Of a stretch of 46,136 bases of DNA, positions 1 through 8,279 are shown in pieces. How positions within the stretch are numbered: position 1 is the first letter of the stretch; every line of letters starts with the position of its first letter. Under the pieces are notes generated by a model, which saw nothing but the letters and a program-made list of their open reading frames with translations, made no database searches and was not told where the DNA came from. The position numbers were made by a program, and so were the translations under genes. This DNA is from an uncultured Bacteroidales bacterium (GTDB taxonomy: Bacteria; Bacteroidota; Bacteroidia; Bacteroidales; Muribaculaceae). Where the stretch lies: positions 1 to 46,136 of the forward strand of contig CACZAC010000016.1 in the NCBI GenBank assembly GCA_902779125.1. The letters are read 5' to 3'.

Positions 1-590
1 ATATCCTGAAGAATGAAATCATAGATTCCCTGGACCGAAGGCTGCGTGTAGGAAGCACCCACCTCGGCACTGGTAATCAGGGGCACACCGCCATCGGTAG
101 CCGCTGTCGCTGCGTCATAGGTCTTGGAATAATAGTTCACGAGGGTGAAATACTTCATGGCCCTCAAGATCTTGGCCTGTGCTACAACTTGCCCCCGCTC
201 GGCATCGGTGGCTTCGGTCGCTGTGGGCGCATTCTCGATAAGCAGGTTGGCGGTAGAGATACCGGCATATCCATTGTAATAGGTTGTCTCATCACTCTTG
301 TTCATGGCAACGCGGTCAGCATCCTCATTCCAGAAGTAGTTGGCATTCCACAACTCATAATAGGACAGGTTGCCATCCGAGACATAGCGATCGTTGAGCA
401 GGAGGATCGCCTGTGTCACATCTTCACGGCAGTTAGTGTACTCATCGGCAAGCATGACCGAGAAGTCGTTGAGCGTGGTGGGAATCTTCTGTCCCTTAGG
501 CACATTGCTCAGATAATCATCACAACTGCACAAGCATGCAAGCAGCACCAGGCAGGATCCTAAAAGCAGTCTATTTATCTTAGTTTTCAT
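1..590 (-). CDS. SusD-like nutrient-binding outer-membrane lipoprotein (3' end beyond window)
   Basis: Reading the minus strand from the ATG at 590 gives 196 residues with no stop before the window edge, so the gene is partial. The N-terminus is a lipoprotein signal: a basic start, a hydrophobic run and a lipobox ending LCSC, with Cys23 as the likely lipidated residue. The mature start (DDYLSNVPKGQKIPTTLNDF) and the later NYFWNEDADR and AQAKILRAMKYFTLVNYYSK segments are typical of the SusD/RagB family, whose TPR-like helices hold a glycan or peptide over the SusC channel. It starts 42 bp after the SusC gene, the usual SusC-SusD order, so the two should be one surface uptake complex. The substrate cannot be read from this fragment. 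Confidence 0.88.
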   Translation of the reverse strand, partial: MKTKINRLLLGSCLVLLACLCSCDDYLSNVPKGQKIPTTLNDFSVMLADEYTNCREDVTQAILLLNDRYVSDGNLSYYELWNANYFWNEDADRVAMNKSDETTYYNGYAGISTANLLIENAPTATEATDAERGQVVAQAKILRAMKYFTLVNYYSKTYDAATAATDGGVPLITSAEVGASYTQPSVQGIYDFILQD

Positions 591-632
591 ATCTCTCAAT
601 ATTATAGTTGTTAGTTGTTATTTTCCGGTTTT

Positions 633-3600
633 TTAGAAATCCAGATAGAGGCCGAAGACATAGTTGGGTGCATTGTAGCCACCCAACAGGTACTTGGCCG
701 AGGTGCTCTTGGCAAACGTCACGGCATTCTCCACATTGAACTGGAGGCGCGCACGGCTTAGGCTGATGTTACGCAGCCAAGCGTTGGGGAGGTTGTAGGC
801 CAGCGAGATATTAGCAAGGCGCAGATTGGTCGCGCTGATGACATTATTGTCGGCATAGCCGTAAATCGTGCGCGACGCATCGCTGAACAAGGGGTTCTCG
901 CCAAAGATGGCTGCGGGTATGTCGGTCTTGACCTCATCACCAGGATGACGCCATCGGTTGGTTATATCCTTGTTGACTGCACCCAAAGAGGTCACATAAC
1001 TCCACAGCGTGTAGTTATAAGCCGAGTTAAGCATGGGCAGGTCGGTATTGCGCATCTTGTGTCCACCCTGGAACAGCCACATACAAGACAAGTCAAACTG
1101 CTTGTAGCCCAGATTGAGGTGGAGCGATGCCATGTGCATTGGCTCGGTGCTGCCTGCATAGATGATAGCGGCCAAGTCCGAAGGATTAGAAGCCGTTGCA
1201 TTACCCGAAGCATCCAGCACCTGAGGCAGACCGTCGGCGCTCAAGCCAGCCCACTTATAGGCATAGATGGCATTGTAAGGATTGCCCACGATGGGATAAG
1301 CATCGGGATAGTCAAGCTGGAGGAAATAAACCGGAGCCTCCACATTGACATAAACCACCTTATTATTGTTATAGCTGTAGGTTGCCGTAGCATCAAAACG
1401 GAAGTCGGCAGTACGGACAATCTGACCGTTCAAGGTGAGTTCCACACCACGGTTACGCATCTTGCCATTGTTAATGCTATAGGTCGTGTAACCGAAACCC
1501 TCGGTAGGCACGCCCATCGTGTTGGCCAGCAGGTCAGTACCCATCTTGTTGTAGAACTCAATGCTACCGTTCAGGCGATTGTTCAGCACTGCGAAGTCCA
1601 GACCGATGTTGGTCGTGGTGGTTTTCTCCCAACGCAGGGTGGGATTGGGACGGGTGTTCACCGAGCCATAAACACCGCCCACGTTGGCGTTATTGTAATA
1701 GCTTGCTGTCATATAGGGGGCTGCATCCTTGGCGATATTACCGGCAATACCATAAGATGCACGAAGCTTAAGACGGTCCACCCAGCTGACATGGAACCAC
1801 GGTTCACGGTCGATGTTCCATCCAGCGCCAATGCTCCAAATGGGCTTGTTCTGGTACTTGGAACCCGTTCCCCACAAGTTGGAGCGGTCCCAACGGATGC
1901 TTGCCGAGAACATGTACTTGTTGTCATAGGTATAGGCCGCATTGGCAAACAGAGACACGAAGCGGTTGTCGATATTACGCAGCGATGCGAAGTCTCTGGG
2001 GTTCAAGCCGTAGCCACCCATCAGGCCATAGGTATTATACAGCACATTTTGGTCAACCAGCGAGAAGGTGAGCATGTCGGGGTCATAATTATAGAGCGTG
2101 TTGTTGTCATAGTCGATGACCGTCTTGCGCACCTCATGACCCAGCAAGGCAACCAAATTGTGCTTGTCGGCAAAAGTATTCTCGTAATTCAACTGCTGAC
2201 GGAAAGTGTAGGCCTTGGACGTCTGGTTAGAGCGGTAATAAATGTGACCCAGGGGCACATTCAGCGTTGCCTCGCCTGTACCATAGTCATCGCTGGCATA
2301 CTGACCGACCAAATTACGGACATAATAACTGTCCTTGTCATAGAGCTGATGCGCCTTGTCGTAGGCATACTCATACTGGAACATCACATTGTACTTGAAG
2401 TTCATTGGCAGATCGATATCCAGCTTGGCGTAATTGCGGCTGATGAACTCATTAGTGGTGCGGATATTGCGGCCAATTTCATCAAGCGGGGTGATGTTGT
2501 AATCGGGAAGACCATAACCCATGAGAATTGCAAGGTCTGACGCTCCAAGTCGGGATTCCTGGGTGGAGGTAAAATTGGTGCCGTCGTCGTTGCGCAGGCG
2601 GTCATAAGGCATATAGGAGTAACCGGGGTTCATGGGATCATAGGTTTGCAGGTTACTCTTCTTGTAATAGGTATAAGTTCCGACGTTCAGCGTCAACCAG
2701 TCGGTAATATCCAGCTGGTCACGCAGGTCGATATCCCACGAATTGTCGTTGGTGAACTTGTCGTTCATCTTGTTGTTGCGGTAGGTGACAGCAGCACGGA
2801 AGTTATTGTTGTCACTTGCACGGCCCACGCTCAGGTGATACTGCTGGTAGAAGGCGTCACGCTTGGCATACTTGGCCACATCATCGAAGTAGCGGTAGCC
2901 CATCGATGCGAGCTGATTCAAACGGCTCTCCATTTCGCTTTGCGAGATGTTACCTGCATAGTAGTTGGCAATGGTCTGAATACCTTGTGAGGTATAGACC
3001 TTGTCGTCGATGATAGAGCGGGCATAGTCGGCAGCGCCATCGCCCTGCAGGTTGGGGTTAGTTGCGGCCCACTCGCGCTCCAGGTCGATGATGTCGGCGG
3101 CATCAGTCAAGCGGCTCTTGTTAAAGGAATAGGGATGCCAGGTCAACGATGTGTTAAAAGACACATTGGTGCGCTTGCCCTTGGCCTTCTTGGTCACAAT
3201 GACAACGACACCATTGGCGGCACGGGCACCATAGATGCTGGCTGCAGCCGCATCCTTGAGAATGGTAATGCTCTCAATCTCATTGACATCGATATTGGGC
3301 ACGTTTTCGTTTAGCCCACCCCACTCGTCATAGCGAGTCGATTCGACGAGGAAGCCATCGATCACATACAACGGGTTGGTCACACCATTCATCGTTGTGG
3401 TACCACGAATGAGATTGCTGTTGGTGTTGAAACCGGCGACCTCACCCTCAAGCAACTGGGACAAATTATCATAACGCTTGTTAATGAGATTGTCGGCAGT
3501 CACCTTGGCAAACGAACCCGTGGCTCTCTCCTTGGAAATCTGCTGATAACCCGTCACCACCACATCGTCCATGACATTGGCGTTATCCTCGAGGATGAGC

Positions 3601-4130
3601 ACACTGTTGCTGGAAGTGGCCTTGCGCTCAACGGTCTTCTTGCCGATGTAGGTATACACGAGCGTGCTGTTGGGATCAACACCCTCCAGCATATAGTTAC
3701 CGTCCATGTCAGTCACGGTGCCGATGTCGGTGCCCGAGACGCGCACGGTAACACCGATGAGCGGTTCACCATCGGCATCCACAACTTGACCCTTGACCGT
3801 ACGCTTGGGGGCATCGGCATCAGCGCGGTTTCCGCTCTTGGAAACCTGGATGAAGCGGCCGTCAACTTTACTGGTCAGTGGCAGGCCCTTGATGAGTGCC
3901 TTAACCGCATTGGGAGCGGTGGCGTTAGTCACATCGACTGTCACCTTGTAATCTTTGACAGCCTCATAGGGATAATTGATCTTGTAATAACCTGATTGTT
4001 GCTCCACTTGCCTGAAAGCGTTGGGCAACGGCGTCTGGCTGACCTTGAGAGTCACCTTCTGCCCCTGTGCCAGCACCGCCAAAGGCAGTATCAGTAGGCA
4101 CAACAATGTGATGAGTTTTCTCTTGTTCAT
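633..4130 (-). CDS. SusC/RagA-family TonB-dependent receptor with N-terminal STN signalling domain
   Basis: This 1165-residue outer-membrane importer begins with a signal peptide (MNKRKLITLLCLLILPLAVLA). A secretin/TonB short N-terminal (STN) domain follows at about 28-97, then a carboxypeptidase-regulatory-like beta-sandwich at about 109-190 (GQVVDADGEPLIGVTVRVSG), the TonB box/plug from about 190 (VVVTGYQQ; YVIDGF; ILKDAAAASIYGARAANGVV), and a long beta-barrel ending in the C-terminal Phe of outer-membrane proteins (LYLDF). STN domains are known in receptors that signal through FecR-type anti-sigma factors, and fecR and sigma genes lie directly upstream on the same strand. I infer that substrate binding at the barrel is relayed to the sigma factor to induce this locus. 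Length and domain order are normal for the family; the glycan is unknown. Confidence 0.95.
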   Translation of the reverse strand: MNKRKLITLLCLLILPLAVLAQGQKVTLKVSQTPLPNAFRQVEQQSGYYKINYPYEAVKDYKVTVDVTNATAPNAVKALIKGLPLTSKVDGRFIQVSKSGNRADADAPKRTVKGQVVDADGEPLIGVTVRVSGTDIGTVTDMDGNYMLEGVDPNSTLVYTYIGKKTVERKATSSNSVLILEDNANVMDDVVVTGYQQISKERATGSFAKVTADNLINKRYDNLSQLLEGEVAGFNTNSNLIRGTTTMNGVTNPLYVIDGFLVESTRYDEWGGLNENVPNIDVNEIESITILKDAAAASIYGARAANGVVVIVTKKAKGKRTNVSFNTSLTWHPYSFNKSRLTDAADIIDLEREWAATNPNLQGDGAADYARSIIDDKVYTSQGIQTIANYYAGNISQSEMESRLNQLASMGYRYFDDVAKYAKRDAFYQQYHLSVGRASDNNNFRAAVTYRNNKMNDKFTNDNSWDIDLRDQLDITDWLTLNVGTYTYYKKSNLQTYDPMNPGYSYMPYDRLRNDDGTNFTSTQESRLGASDLAILMGYGLPDYNITPLDEIGRNIRTTNEFISRNYAKLDIDLPMNFKYNVMFQYEYAYDKAHQLYDKDSYYVRNLVGQYASDDYGTGEATLNVPLGHIYYRSNQTSKAYTFRQQLNYENTFADKHNLVALLGHEVRKTVIDYDNNTLYNYDPDMLTFSLVDQNVLYNTYGLMGGYGLNPRDFASLRNIDNRFVSLFANAAYTYDNKYMFSASIRWDRSNLWGTGSKYQNKPIWSIGAGWNIDREPWFHVSWVDRLKLRASYGIAGNIAKDAAPYMTASYYNNANVGGVYGSVNTRPNPTLRWEKTTTTNIGLDFAVLNNRLNGSIEFYNKMGTDLLANTMGVPTEGFGYTTYSINNGKMRNRGVELTLNGQIVRTADFRFDATATYSYNNNKVVYVNVEAPVYFLQLDYPDAYPIVGNPYNAIYAYKWAGLSADGLPQVLDASGNATASNPSDLAAIIYAGSTEPMHMASLHLNLGYKQFDLSCMWLFQGGHKMRNTDLPMLNSAYNYTLWSYVTSLGAVNKDITNRWRHPGDEVKTDIPAAIFGENPLFSDASRTIYGYADNNVISATNLRLANISLAYNLPNAWLRNISLSRARLQFNVENAVTFAKSTSAKYLLGGYNAPNYVFGLYLDF

Positions 4131-4181
4131 TTGAAATACAGATTTAGTTTAAGATTCAACTTATTCTGTCCTTAATACTGA

Positions 4182-4213
4182 GAAAAAATAAGCGGGGTAC
4201 AAGACTCCGCTTA
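4182..4213 (-). terminator. Hairpin with U-tract between fecR and susC
   Basis: Read on the minus strand, arms at 4213-4207 and 4195-4189 form a 7-bp perfect stem (TAAGCGG/CCGCTTA) around an 11-nt loop, followed by a run of T (the A run at 4183-4188 on the plus strand). It lies in the 105-bp gap between the fecR stop and the susC start. It may partly end sigma/fecR transcripts before susC, or act as an attenuator. Confidence 0.55.
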
Positions 4214-4235
4214 GTATTCAGAATTTTAACATTTT

Positions 4236-5306
4236 TTAATTGATGATGACCATATTGCCCTCTATCTCGGCATGGACAACGCCCAGAGCATTGAGGTTGG
4301 CGATGGCCTCACGCAGGCTCTTGCTGCGCTCGACAACGAAGTGCAACCTCACCTGCATCTTGCTCGTGTCATCAAACGAGACATTCACGCCATACCACCT
4401 GGCCAATTCCTGCATGATAAAGAACAGCGACTGGTTGTCAAAGTAGAAGAAACCCTCTTTCCACTGGATGATGGGATAGGTGTCCACACTCTTGACGGCC
4501 AGCTGTGAGCCGGAGAGCGCTGCCTGTTCGCCTGGCGACAGCACCTTTGCCAAGTCGCCTGCACCAACCTGCACACGGCCAGAAACCAGCGTCACCGATG
4601 CATCGCGGCGGGAACGGGCACGCACGTTGAACGCAGTGCCTAGCACGCGCGTCGTCAGGTAATCGGTGTGCACGATGAAGGGACGCTTGGCATCGCGCTT
4701 GACCTCAAAATAGGCCTCGCCCTCGAGACGCACCTCACGCGTGTTTCCATTGAAACGGTCGGGGAACTCCAGGCGGCTTTCGGCATTGAGCCACACCTGG
4801 GTGCCGTCGGCAAGCGTCAGGTGGTAGTCGTGCCCACGGGGAATGGACAGAGCCATTAGCTGGGCAGGGGTGATGGCATCGACAGACTTGTCAAGGGCCA
4901 GCTCCTCCTCGGCCTGACGGGCATGTCCATCGGCTGTGGTGATGGTCACGGCATCGACGCTATCGGGGACATGAATGGCAAATGAGTCGGCATTGACATT
5001 GACGGGAACGGCCATTTGGGAGGCAGACCAGTAACGATAGCCCAGCACCAGGGCTACCACGGCAGCAATGCCAGCAGCCCAGCGGACAAAGGGACGCATC
5101 CTGGGCCACAGCGCCGCAGGGGCCTGTTGAGGGGTCTCCTCGGCTACGTCGGTAGCAGGCAAGTCCAGTCGCTGGCACACATCAGCCCACGCGGCCTCGA
5201 CATCGGGCGCACTGGCGTGCTCACGATTTAAAGCGCTCTGCAATTCCCACTGCTCCAGCGGTGACATCGGCTCCTGTCCTTCAATATGCTTATTATCTTG
5301 TTCCAT
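4236..5306 (-). CDS. FecR-family anti-sigma factor
   Basis: The 356-residue protein has an N-terminal cytoplasmic part of about 65 residues that would bind the sigma factor, one membrane segment at about 70-92 (VRWAAGIAAVVALVLGYRYW), then a periplasmic FecR domain at about 155-245 (LADGTQVWLNAESRLEFP; REVRLEGEAYFEVKRD; VLGTAFNVRA) and a C-terminal domain of DUF4974 type at about 283-356 (FYFDNQSLFFIMQELARWYG). FecR proteins hold their cognate ECF sigma factor until an STN-containing receptor signals. The gene starts 4 bp after the sigma stop codon, indicating translational coupling, and the STN-bearing SusC gene is immediately downstream. Architecture and length are normal for Bacteroidales. 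Confidence 0.95.
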   Translation of the reverse strand: MEQDNKHIEGQEPMSPLEQWELQSALNREHASAPDVEAAWADVCQRLDLPATDVAEETPQQAPAALWPRMRPFVRWAAGIAAVVALVLGYRYWSASQMAVPVNVNADSFAIHVPDSVDAVTITTADGHARQAEEELALDKSVDAITPAQLMALSIPRGHDYHLTLADGTQVWLNAESRLEFPDRFNGNTREVRLEGEAYFEVKRDAKRPFIVHTDYLTTRVLGTAFNVRARSRRDASVTLVSGRVQVGAGDLAKVLSPGEQAALSGSQLAVKSVDTYPIIQWKEGFFYFDNQSLFFIMQELARWYGVNVSFDDTSKMQVRLHFVVERSKSLREAIANLNALGVVHAEIEGNMVIIN

Positions 5307-5310
5307 TTCG

Positions 5311-5859
5311 CTAATTCATACACGCAAATAGCAGCAGTGGTACAAACTTTAACATTTTTTTACCTAGAGATACCCGCATCTGGGCAAAGGAGCGCTGGAT
5401 AATCTTCTTCACGCCATCAACGGTGATACCCAGCTGTTCGGCAACCTCCTGGTTGCTCTTTTGCTCATAGAACCGCATGTACAGCACGCGCCTGACACGC
5501 TCGGGCTGACGGTCCAGTTCCGCTTTGAGCGCCCTGATTCGGGTTTCGTACTCTTCCCAGTCGGTATCGCTAAAATGCTCCAACTCTTGTATTACTTCCT
5601 CTATCAGCGGCACGTGACGGCTATGGTGGCGCAGCTGGTCCAGACTGCGGTTGCGCACACTAGTATAGAGATAGGACAAGGCAGTATCCGAGGTTATCGT
5701 CTCGCGCAGCCGCCACACGTTGACGTACACGTCGCTCACCACGTCGCGAGCAACGTCCTCGTCGTGGACTATGTCGAGGGAATGATAGTAGAGCCGCTCA
5801 TAATTATACCTGAACAGCTGCTCATATTCTTGAACCGTCATGGTTGCCCCAATAGTCAT
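5311..5859 (-). CDS. ECF-type RNA polymerase sigma factor
   Basis: About 182 residues with sigma region 2 near the N-terminus (YEQLFRYNYERLYYHSLDIV, then DEDVARDVVSDVYVNVW) and region 4 near the C-terminus (VRRVLYMRFYEQKSNQEVAE, then LGITVDGVKKIIQRSFAQMR). It should direct RNA polymerase to the downstream SusC/SusD genes under control of the adjacent FecR. The frame is open back to a TTG at 5886, but a -7 promoter box ends at 5890, so transcription would begin near that codon. I therefore chose the ATG at 5859; a second ATG at 5841, just before VQEYEQL, is also plausible. The two genes are separated by only 4 bp. Confidence 0.93.
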   Translation of the reverse strand: MTIGATMTVQEYEQLFRYNYERLYYHSLDIVHDEDVARDVVSDVYVNVWRLRETITSDTALSYLYTSVRNRSLDQLRHHSRHVPLIEEVIQELEHFSDTDWEEYETRIRALKAELDRQPERVRRVLYMRFYEQKSNQEVAEQLGITVDGVKKIIQRSFAQMRVSLGKKMLKFVPLLLFACMN

Positions 5860-5889
5860 TCTGCGCTCTATTAATACAATGTACAATTA

Positions 5890-5897
5890 CAAAAGTA
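5890..5897 (-). promoter_or_regulatory. Bacteroidetes -7 promoter element for the sigma/fecR operon
   Basis: The minus strand reads TACTTTTG here, matching TAnnTTTG, about 30 bp before the chosen ATG at 5859. No clear TTTG -33 box is seen, only TTTA-like sequence. Confidence 0.55.
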
Positions 5898-6044
5898 ATC
5901 ATTTTTTTATAAATCCACGATATTACCTGCTTGAATATTAAAAAACGCCCGTCTCCATCGCATATTCAAACATGGGCAGGACTAAAAATGTGTACCCCTA
6001 CCCCTTATTGTGACGTATAATTGACAAAGAAATGAAAAAATTAA

Positions 6045-6098
6045 TTAATTTTGCAACCGTATAACCAAAACTTAATTTTGCAACCGTATAACCAAAAC
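6045..6098 (+). repeat. Perfect 27-bp tandem duplication carrying a duplicated -7 box before dsbD
   Basis: The 27-bp unit at 6045-6071 is repeated exactly at 6072-6098, ending 4 bp before the ATG of the DsbD gene. Each copy contains TAATTTTG, a match to the Bacteroidetes -7 box. TTG at 6021-6023 lies at roughly -33 distance from the first copy. The duplication therefore doubles the -7 element and shifts the leader by 27 bp. Confidence 0.85.
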
Positions 6099-6102
6099 CA
6101 TT

Positions 6103-8184
6103 ATGATGAAAAAGATCGCGACTTTGCTGACGTTGGCTACCGTGGCACTGCTTGCAGCAGCCCAGATGGCCAATCCCGTCACGTTTACTTCCCAACTTAA
6201 GACGACCAATGGCTCCAGCGAGGGCGAGATTGTCTTCACAGGCAAGATCGACAAGGGCTGGCACGTGTATTCCACCAACCTGGGCGATGCAGGCCCCACC
6301 GAGGCCAGCATCACGTTCCACAAGAAGGACGGCGTGGAGCCTGTGGGCAAACTCAAACCCGTGGGTAAGGAAATCTCGCAATTTGACGAGATGTTCGGCG
6401 CCAAGCTGCGCTACTTTGAGAACAACGTGCAGTTTGTGCAGAAGGTGAAGTTCACCAAACCCAACTACGATATCGACTGCGACCTGGAGTATGGCGCGTG
6501 CAACGACCAGTCGTGCCTGCCACCGTCGAGCGTGAGCCTGAAGAAGGCCGGCAAGTCGCCTGCCGTTGACGGTGAGGCCGACAAGAACAAGGAGGAACAG
6601 GAAAAGGCTGATGCCGAGGCACTTGCCAAAGCCAAAGCCGACTCGCTCGCAGCCCTGGCAGCCGCCGCTGCCGACAGTGCTGCGATGGGAGCTCCCGTCG
6701 ATAGTGCAGCACTCGCTGCCCTGGACCATGACGCGCTGTGGAAACCCGTGGTGGGCGACATCCAGCGCATCGACGGCACCGATGGCGGCAGTGGCAGCCG
6801 TTCGCTGTGGTACATCTTCCTGCTTGGTTTGCTGGGCGGTCTGGTAGCGCTGTTCACGCCCTGCGTGTGGCCCATCATTCCCATGACAGTGAGCTTCTTC
6901 CTCAAGCGCGCCAAGAATGACAAGAAAAAAGGCATCAAGGACGCCATCACCTATGGCATCTCGATTGTCGTCATCTATCTGGCTTTGGGCCTCATCGTGA
7001 CCGCCATTTTCGGTCCCAGCGCCCTGAATGCCCTCTCGACCAATGCGGTATTCAACATCTTCCTGTGCCTGTTGCTGGTGGTATTCGCGCTGTCGTTCTT
7101 CGGCATGTTCGAAATCAAGCTGCCCAGCAAGTGGTCCAACGCCGTCGACAACAAGGCCAGCAGCACCAGCGGCCTGCTGTCCATCTTCCTGATGGCATTC
7201 ACGCTGGCACTGGTATCCTTCTCTTGCACGGGTCCCATCATCGGTTTCCTGCTCGTGGACTTCGCCACCAGCGGCAATTTCTGGGGTCCTGCCATCGGCA
7301 TGCTGGGCTTTGCATTGGCACTGGCGCTGCCGTTCACGCTGTTTGCCCTCTTCCCCTCGTGGCTCAAGTCGGCACCCAAGTCGGGCGGCTGGATGAACAT
7401 CCTCAAGGTCACCCTCGGCTTCATCGAGCTGGCGTTTGCCTGCAAGTTTTTCTCGGTGGCCGACCTCGCCTACGGCTGGCACCTTATGGACCGTGAGGTC
7501 TTCCTCTGCCTGTGGATTGCCATCTTCGGCCTGTTGGGCCTCTACCTCATCGGCAAACTCAAATTCCAAAGCGATATTGTCATGCCTGGTGACGAAACCA
7601 AGCCCATGCCTGTTATCTGCATCATGGGCGGACTGATATCGCTGGCTTTCGCCATCTATATGATTCCGGGACTGTGGGGCGCACCCTGCAAGGCCGTAAG
7701 CGCCTTTGCACCGCCCATGAACACCCAGGACTTCAACCTCAACACCAAGGAGGTGCGTGCCGCCTACACCGACTACGAGCAAGGTATGGCAGCCGCTGCC
7801 GCGTCAGGCAAACCCGTCTTCCTGGACTTCACTGGCTTCGGCTGCGTGAACTGCCGCAAGATGGAGGCTGCCGTGTGGACCGACCCCAGTGTGGCCGACA
7901 AGCTCAACAAGGACTATGTGCTCATCTCGCTCTTCGTCGATGACAAGCGCCCGCTGCCCGAACCCATCGAGGTCACCGAGGCCACTGGCGAGAAGCGCAC
8001 GCTGCGCACCATCGGCGACAAGTGGAGCTACCTGCAGCGCTATAAGTTCGGCAGCAACACCCAGCCCTTCTATGTCTGCGTCGACCCCCAGGGCAACGCC
8101 CTAAGCGGCTCGTTCAGCTACAAGGAGGACGTCCCCGCCTTCCTCGAATTCCTGGACGGCGGCCTCACCAAATTCCGTCAATAA
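6103..8184 (+). CDS. dsbD: DsbD-type thiol:disulfide interchange protein (cytochrome c biogenesis family)
   Basis: The 693-residue protein moves reducing power from cytoplasmic thioredoxin across the inner membrane to periplasmic proteins. After a signal peptide comes a periplasmic alpha domain (about 22-155) with its cysteine pair at 133 and 138 (CNDQSCLPP). An Ala/charged linker at about 157-215 is unusually long and low-complexity. The membrane domain (about 230-540) carries Cys254 in FTPCVWPIIPM and Cys375 in SFSCTGPIIG, and the C-terminal thioredoxin domain has Cys581 and Cys584 in FGCVNCRKME. All three redox pairs are present, so it should be functional. The start is the first of two adjacent ATGs, 4 bp after a duplicated promoter repeat. 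It appears to be a single-gene unit, with an A/T-rich hairpin after it. Confidence 0.95.
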   Translation: MMKKIATLLTLATVALLAAAQMANPVTFTSQLKTTNGSSEGEIVFTGKIDKGWHVYSTNLGDAGPTEASITFHKKDGVEPVGKLKPVGKEISQFDEMFGAKLRYFENNVQFVQKVKFTKPNYDIDCDLEYGACNDQSCLPPSSVSLKKAGKSPAVDGEADKNKEEQEKADAEALAKAKADSLAALAAAAADSAAMGAPVDSAALAALDHDALWKPVVGDIQRIDGTDGGSGSRSLWYIFLLGLLGGLVALFTPCVWPIIPMTVSFFLKRAKNDKKKGIKDAITYGISIVVIYLALGLIVTAIFGPSALNALSTNAVFNIFLCLLLVVFALSFFGMFEIKLPSKWSNAVDNKASSTSGLLSIFLMAFTLALVSFSCTGPIIGFLLVDFATSGNFWGPAIGMLGFALALALPFTLFALFPSWLKSAPKSGGWMNILKVTLGFIELAFACKFFSVADLAYGWHLMDREVFLCLWIAIFGLLGLYLIGKLKFQSDIVMPGDETKPMPVICIMGGLISLAFAIYMIPGLWGAPCKAVSAFAPPMNTQDFNLNTKEVRAAYTDYEQGMAAAAASGKPVFLDFTGFGCVNCRKMEAAVWTDPSVADKLNKDYVLISLFVDDKRPLPEPIEVTEATGEKRTLRTIGDKWSYLQRYKFGSNTQPFYVCVDPQGNALSGSFSYKEDVPAFLEFLDGGLTKFRQ

Positions 8185-8189
8185 AACTA

Positions 8190-8264
8190 AAAAAGGAAAA
8201 CAATAAGTACAACAAATACAATGATTTAAATATTTGTCTTTATTGTATTTATTGTTTTCTTTTT
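8190..8264 (+). terminator. Long A/T-rich imperfect hairpin between dsbD and the cysteine desulfidase gene
   Basis: The left arm from 8190 (AAAAAGGAAAACAATAAG) pairs with the right arm ending at 8264 (TATTGTTTTCTTTTT). The stem is roughly 25 bp with a one-base bulge and a few mismatches or G-U pairs, and the right arm is T-rich. It fills almost the whole gap between the two genes and can act in both directions. The downstream gene starts only 15 bp later, so a role in mRNA processing is also possible. Confidence 0.6.
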
Positions 8265-8279
8265 AGAAAAACTAAGAAT

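Noticed and set aside
189-563. 124-codon open frame on the plus strand
   Set aside because: It is antisense to the SusD-like lipoprotein gene, which is open to the window edge and has a clear lipoprotein signal.
945-2540. 531-codon open frame on the plus strand
   Set aside because: It is antisense to the SusC gene, with no signal or recognisable motif.
5998-7782. 594-codon open frame on the minus strand
   Set aside because: It runs opposite the well-supported dsbD gene and its translation is low-complexity, Gln/Glu/His/Gly-rich, as expected for an antisense shadow of GC-rich coding DNA. It also crosses the dsbD promoter.
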